Positions 60,162-64,000 of a stretch of 64,000 nucleotides of DNA are shown here, one piece after another. The position numbers were made by a program, and so were the translations under genes. The notes below the pieces were generated by a model, which ran no database searches, was not told where the DNA came from, and was given only the letters and a program-made list of their open reading frames with translations. How positions within the stretch are numbered: the first letter of the stretch is position 1; every line of letters starts with the position of its first letter. This stretch comes from an uncultured Oscillospiraceae bacterium (GTDB taxonomy: Bacteria; Bacillota; Clostridia; Oscillospirales; Acutalibacteraceae): contig CAJJNV010000009.1 of assembly GCA_905193225.1 (NCBI GenBank), positions 1 to 64,000 of the forward strand. The letters are read 5' to 3'.

Positions 60162-61233
60162 CCTTTCTTACGATCTTTTTTTTAGGCGTTAAAAAAGCGA
60201 AAAGGGAGGGAATAACCAATGCAAGGACGATGACAAAACAGAACAGTATCCCGGAATACACCCTGCTTTTTGAGGACTGGTAATCCCGCGAAATGAGCGT
60301 TCCCGCCGCAAGGGTCAGCACTCCTCCCGCTGCGGCAATAACGGCCGACAATCTTCCTTTTATAAGGCCCTTTATGCAGTCGGAGGCAAGATATAAAAAC
60401 AGAGCGCATTTTATAAACAGCCCGAGAATCCAGGTGGATGCGTGAAGGGCAGAAAGCCTTTTAAGCTCGCCGAGCTCTGCAATGTCGGCAAGGGCGTAAA
60501 AAGGAAAGTTTTCAAAGGCCGTCAATTCTCCGAAAACGGCGCTGACAGAGAAGAATATGATGAACATTCCGATACAGCAAAGGGCTGAAAAGCCTATCAT
60601 GGTTCTTTTGATATTTCCTCTGACCCTTGGAAGAAGCAGAGAAAACGCAACCGCCTCGGAGGTGTTTGAAACATATACTCCCAAAAGCTCGGCTATGCCT
60701 TTTTTGTCGTAAAAACGCGGAGAGACGATATTTAAAAGGTCGAATTTCGAAAAAACCGCCAGAATTATCACCGCCACCGAAATAAAGCCGATGACAAGGG
60801 CGATAAGGGCGGTACGGGAGATGGCTTCAAGGCCTTTATATGCTGCGTAAAAAGCGGGAATTATGAGAAGCAGAGGAAAAAACAGTGGGCTTTGATCGGC
60901 GCCTGTGGTGGAGGTCATAAAGATGTTGAAACGGGAAAGGTTGACGGCTGTACTTAAAAGGAAAAAGAGACAGAGTAGTATCGCCGTGCCGCCGCCGATG
61001 ATAGGAGAAGTTTTGTACGCCGATTGCAGGGTCGAAAGGCCGGTTTTTTTATACAGAAAATAAGAGGGCAAAAGAAGAAGCAGCAGAAACGGAAAAAACA
61101 GCAGCGAAACAAGCCATTCCTGATTGTTTAAGCTTCCGGCAAAATCAAAGGGAAAGGTCAGTGCCACCGAAAGACGGCTTAAAAGCATCAGCCCGAGAAG
61201 CTGTCCGGCACCGATTTCTTTTTTAGAGGTCAA
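60148..61233 (-). CDS. GerB family spore germination permease
   Basis: A 361-residue membrane protein of the GerAB/YndE type (APC superfamily) with about ten helices: LLGLMLLSRLSVALTFPFDFAGSL, PLFFPLLLIIPAFYAAYKGLEAISRTALI, VYVSNTSEAVAFSLLLPRVRGN. It forms the germinant-binding subunit of the receptor. Overlaps gerA by ATGA. A lysine-rich tail overlaps the start of gerC. Confidence 0.92.
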   Translation of the reverse strand: MTSKKEIGAGQLLGLMLLSRLSVALTFPFDFAGSLNNQEWLVSLLFFPFLLLLLLPSYFLYKKTGLSTLQSAYKTSPIIGGGTAILLCLFFLLSTAVNLSRFNIFMTSTTGADQSPLFFPLLLIIPAFYAAYKGLEAISRTALIALVIGFISVAVIILAVFSKFDLLNIVSPRFYDKKGIAELLGVYVSNTSEAVAFSLLLPRVRGNIKRTMIGFSALCCIGMFIIFFSVSAVFGELTAFENFPFYALADIAELGELKRLSALHASTWILGLFIKCALFLYLASDCIKGLIKGRLSAVIAAAGGVLTLAAGTLISRDYQSSKSRVYSGILFCFVIVLALVIPSLFAFLTPKKKIVRKDEKN

Positions 61234-62705
61234 GGGCGTCTTTCCTCCTTACTGCCGTGGAGATTTTGTATCTTAACGGTTTTTTTGGAGAGCCTTCGCC
61301 AGCTTTCGCGGAAGAGGGTATCTCTTACCGAAAATCTGTCGAAGGGAGAAATGGGTGCCGAAAGGGGAACGCCGTATACATTGTGTCCGCACACGGCGGT
61401 TATTATTACGGCGGCAAAAAGAACCATTCCGGGTGTTCCGCAAAGACCTCCAATAAAAATTCCCGCAAACCTAAGCAGGGCGCAGGGGTAATAAAGGGTG
61501 GGCACAACAAAGGAGGCGAGGGCGGTGACTGCCACAACGATGATCATAGGTGCGCCGATAAGTCCCGCCGTGACGGCCGCTTCCCCGATAACAAGGCCGC
61601 CCACTATGCTGACGGCGTGACCCACCGATTTCGGAAGTCTCAGGCCCGCCTCACGCATTATTTCGTAGATCACGTGGATAATAAGAGCCTCCCACATATT
61701 CGGAAAAGGTGTGACGATGCCCGAGTCAAAAACCTTGTGCAGTATAGCGGCGGGGAAAAGCTCGGGATTGTGCTCGCAAATGGCCACATATGTGCCCGAT
61801 ACAAACACGGCAAGAAAGAAGGACAGATATTTTATACATCTTATAAAGGTGGCGAAAAAGGGATTGACGGTGTAGTCGTCGAGGCTTTGAAAATGCTCGG
61901 AAAACAGCAGAGGAACGGTGAGGGCGTAGGGCGTTCCGTCAACCAAAACCCCTATCCTTCCTTCCAAAATCTTTCCGCAAAGGGTGTCGGGGCGCTCGGT
62001 GGTGCCGACCGAAGGGAAAAGGGAGGCGGAAGGTGTGTCGAGAAAGGGCTGAATATATCCCGAATCAAGCACCGCATCGATTTCCATTTTGTTGAGCCGC
62101 TTTTTAACCTCGGCAAGTATCTCCTTGTCCACGGTGTCGTTGATATAACATATTGCCACATCGGTTTTTGACTTTTTGCCTATGGTTGTTATTTCGAATT
62201 TAAGTTCAGAAGTCTTCATACGCCGTCTGACCATGGCCATATTGTTGCGGAGAATTTCCGAAAAGCCCTCCTCAGACCCTCTTTCCATAACCTCGGAAAC
62301 GGGTGAGCCGATGCTTCTTGTGGGGGCGCTTTGAACGCCTATACAAAGGGCAAAATCAAATCCGTCGACTATAATGACCGCCCAGCCGGACATAAGAAAT
62401 CTGAGCAGCTCCTCGATACTTTTGACCCGCTTTTGGTCGGGGGAGGAGGAGATGCTTTTTTCTATAAATTCAAAGCGTTCCCTCCCGTCTGACGGAAGGG
62501 TTTTTGCGGCAAGTATTTTTTCGATAACCTGCCGCTCAAGCTGTTCCTTATCCACGAGGTTTTCCATTGTAAGACAAACAAAATCGTGTCCAATTGCCGA
62601 AAAATCGCGATAGATAAAATCATCCGAATCTCCGATCTTTCCTTGTATTACGGTCATATTGTCGCTTAGCGAACAGCCTAAAAAGGCAGAATTGTATTTT
62701 GTCAA
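61230..62705 (-). CDS. GerA family spore germination protein
   Basis: A 491-residue GerAA-type subunit: a soluble N-terminal half (IGDSDDFIYRDFSAI; PTRSIGSPVSEVMERGSEEGFSE) and a C-terminal set of five or so helices with the family signature PNMWEALIIHVIYEIMREAGLRLPKSVGHAVSIVGGLVIGEAAVTAGLIGAPMIIVVA. It leads the gerA-gerB-gerC operon. A dispersed repeat lies in its upstream region (62734-62879). Confidence 0.95.
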   Translation of the reverse strand: MTKYNSAFLGCSLSDNMTVIQGKIGDSDDFIYRDFSAIGHDFVCLTMENLVDKEQLERQVIEKILAAKTLPSDGRERFEFIEKSISSSPDQKRVKSIEELLRFLMSGWAVIIVDGFDFALCIGVQSAPTRSIGSPVSEVMERGSEEGFSEILRNNMAMVRRRMKTSELKFEITTIGKKSKTDVAICYINDTVDKEILAEVKKRLNKMEIDAVLDSGYIQPFLDTPSASLFPSVGTTERPDTLCGKILEGRIGVLVDGTPYALTVPLLFSEHFQSLDDYTVNPFFATFIRCIKYLSFFLAVFVSGTYVAICEHNPELFPAAILHKVFDSGIVTPFPNMWEALIIHVIYEIMREAGLRLPKSVGHAVSIVGGLVIGEAAVTAGLIGAPMIIVVAVTALASFVVPTLYYPCALLRFAGIFIGGLCGTPGMVLFAAVIITAVCGHNVYGVPLSAPISPFDRFSVRDTLFRESWRRLSKKTVKIQNLHGSKEERRP

Positions 62706-62733
62706 GATATCCCTCTTTTCAAAATGGGCGGGG

Positions 62734-62879
62734 CAGGTCGAAGAATTTTGTCGGAAAGAAAAATGCTCAGATACAAGGAGAAAGCGCAGTTCATCCTATC
62801 GGGTTAACGAGTATTTTAACGCAGTATGTGGAAATTTTTCTCCGCCAACATCGTGCTCGTATGTGTGCATTGTGGTTAA
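62734..62879. repeat. Dispersed intergenic repeat, family A, second copy
   Basis: Matches the right 146 bp of the MITE-like element (36519-36664) with 132 of 146 identical positions by eye and no length difference. It lies in the divergent region between gerA and the DUF421 gene; the left half and left inverted end are missing. Confidence 0.85.
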
Positions 62880-62919
62880 ATAATCTCTTTTTGGGCAAAA
62901 TAAGCTTTGGTGATGAATT

Positions 62920-63618
62920 ATGTTTGTAACGCTTATCCGCTCGGTAATTTTATATTTTACCGTTATACTCAGTCTTCGCCTTATGGGAAAGCGCCAGATA
63001 GGTGAGCTTCAGCCGGGAGAGCTTGTGGTCACGATTATGATTTCAGAATGTGCCGCCGCTCCCATTCAGGATCTCGACCGACCTGCCCTTAATGGTATTA
63101 TAGCCATTTTTTGCTTGGTTATTCTTGAGGTGCTGCTGTCGGTTGCAACCCTTAAACTGCCGTGGGCAAGAAGGATGCTTGACGGCAGTCCGACTCTCAT
63201 CATCAAAAACGGGGCTATCGACCAAAAGGCAATGAAGGCCTTGAGACTTACCATCGACGACATCAACGAAAGTCTTCGTCAGCAGGGAGTTTTCGACATT
63301 CGCGAGGTGGCCTTTGCCCTTGTGGAAACGGGAGGAAAGCTGAGTGTTAAAAAGAAAAGTCTTAAATCTCAGCCCACTGCCGAAATGCTGGGACTTAACC
63401 CATTGCCCGACAAACTGCCGGTCACGGTTGTGGGAGACGGCAGCACAAACAAGGCGAGCCTTCAAATTTGCGGGATTTCCGAGCAGCAGCTTGAAAAAAT
63501 TATCGCAAAAAAGAAACTTAAGAAGCAGGAAATATTCTTAATGCTGTTTGACGGTGATAAGGATACCTATTTCGTCAAAAAGCAAAATGCCGACAGCAGG
63601 ACAAATCAAAAAAGCTGA
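62920..63618 (+). CDS. DUF421 (YetF-like) membrane protein
   Basis: A 232-residue DUF421 protein: three N-terminal helices (LIRSVILYFTVILSLRLMGKRQIGELQPGELVVTIMIS) and the two-part soluble domain (PTLIIKNGAIDQKAMKALRLTIDDINESLRQQGVFDIREVAFALVETGG). Function unknown, often linked to sporulation. It precedes a DUF4363 gene, the usual clostridial pair. Confidence 0.93.
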   Translation: MFVTLIRSVILYFTVILSLRLMGKRQIGELQPGELVVTIMISECAAAPIQDLDRPALNGIIAIFCLVILEVLLSVATLKLPWARRMLDGSPTLIIKNGAIDQKAMKALRLTIDDINESLRQQGVFDIREVAFALVETGGKLSVKKKSLKSQPTAEMLGLNPLPDKLPVTVVGDGSTNKASLQICGISEQQLEKIIAKKKLKKQEIFLMLFDGDKDTYFVKKQNADSRTNQKS

Positions 63619-63696
63619 GTTTTTTGGCAAAAAACAATTGAGCAATCGTCGAGGAAGCAAAAAACACAAAGCAACAGAGAGTTTAAGGAGAAGAAA

Positions 63697-64000
63697 ATGA
63701 AAAGACTTTATATTGCTGCCTTACTTTTTGCCGTTGCGGTGGCGCTGTGCATTACAAGCATGGCAGTTACTTCGCGGGTGGAAAAAGAGGTGGGCGAGCC
63801 TCTTGAAAAGACCATCGATTTTTTTGAAAAGGGTGAGACCGAAAAGGCAATCGAAAGCTTTTCGGCCGCAAAGCAAAACTGGGACGACATAAAGGAAACC
63901 ACTGCGGTTTTTGCCTCCCATTCATCGGTGGACGAGCTTGACGAACAGATGACCCTTGTCTCGGCTCTTTTAAGCGAGCAAAGCGACGATTTTCTACCGC
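63697..64000 (+). CDS. DUF4363 protein, cut by the window end
   Basis: At least 101 residues: an N-terminal signal anchor (RLYIAALLFAVAVALCITSMA), then a helical extracytoplasmic region (KEVGEPLEKTIDFFEKGETEKAIESFSAAKQNWDDIKETTAVFASH). It matches DUF4363, which typically follows DUF421. AAGGAG precedes the ATG. The 3' end is outside the window. Confidence 0.85.
   Translation, partial: MKRLYIAALLFAVAVALCITSMAVTSRVEKEVGEPLEKTIDFFEKGETEKAIESFSAAKQNWDDIKETTAVFASHSSVDELDEQMTLVSALLSEQSDDFLP

Overview
The window looks like a chromosomal segment of a spore-forming, gut-type Clostridia (Oscillospiraceae/Ruminococcaceae-like Firmicute). The evidence is an alpha/beta small acid-soluble spore protein, a gerA-gerB-gerC germinant receptor operon, PSP1/RicT, PstA (c-di-AMP receptor), YerC, PlsY, strong AGGAGG ribosome binding sites, and many secreted proteins with dockerin domains or sortase-like tails. 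The species cannot be named from sequence alone. No tRNA, rRNA, CRISPR array, prophage or intact transposase was seen.

Layout. 1-6.4 kb: an acetyltransferase, then a TetR regulator translationally coupled to a 1,523-residue cell-wall protein made of InlB-type repeats and a 57-bp tandem Cys/His repeat. 6.4-11.8 kb: a YbaK/ProX deacylase, a bile-salt-hydrolase-like Ntn hydrolase, and a MATE pump behind a 19-bp-spacer promoter with a dyad and a guanidine-IV-like leader. 11.8-17.3 kb: a possible structured RNA, then a serine-palmitoyltransferase-like alpha-oxoamine synthase coupled to an SDR reductase, then trkA-trkH. 17.3-21.6 kb: potABCD behind a leader terminator. 21.7-36.2 kb: an extracellular region with four dockerin proteins (two BspA-type LRR proteins, a CE2-like SGNH esterase, a GxGYxYP protein), interrupted by an XRE regulator, a cupin protein and a glycine-riboswitch-controlled AGCS symporter.

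36.4-56 kb is mostly housekeeping: DeoR, pnp-rpsO, a PrsA-like lipoprotein, DegV, a TSUP exporter, plsY-der, an argS-DUF1934-murI cluster, pstA-holB, ricT, a ferredoxin and yerC. A surface-anchored cohesin protein (54.3 kb) lies here, away from the dockerin genes. 56-64 kb holds an EamA permease, a PAS protein, two tandem small membrane paralogs, a SASP, the ger operon (its GerC has lost the lipobox cysteine) and a DUF421-DUF4363 pair cut by the window end.

Two systems stand out. (1) A small cohesin-dockerin set: one sortase-tailed single-cohesin protein plus four dockerin proteins could form a minimal cell-surface complex. (2) A two-gene operon that resembles the first two steps of sphingoid-base synthesis, which would be unusual in Clostridia. 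There are also two families of dispersed intergenic repeats; one copy has 28-bp inverted ends and abuts the severed start of a HAD-type hydrolase gene.
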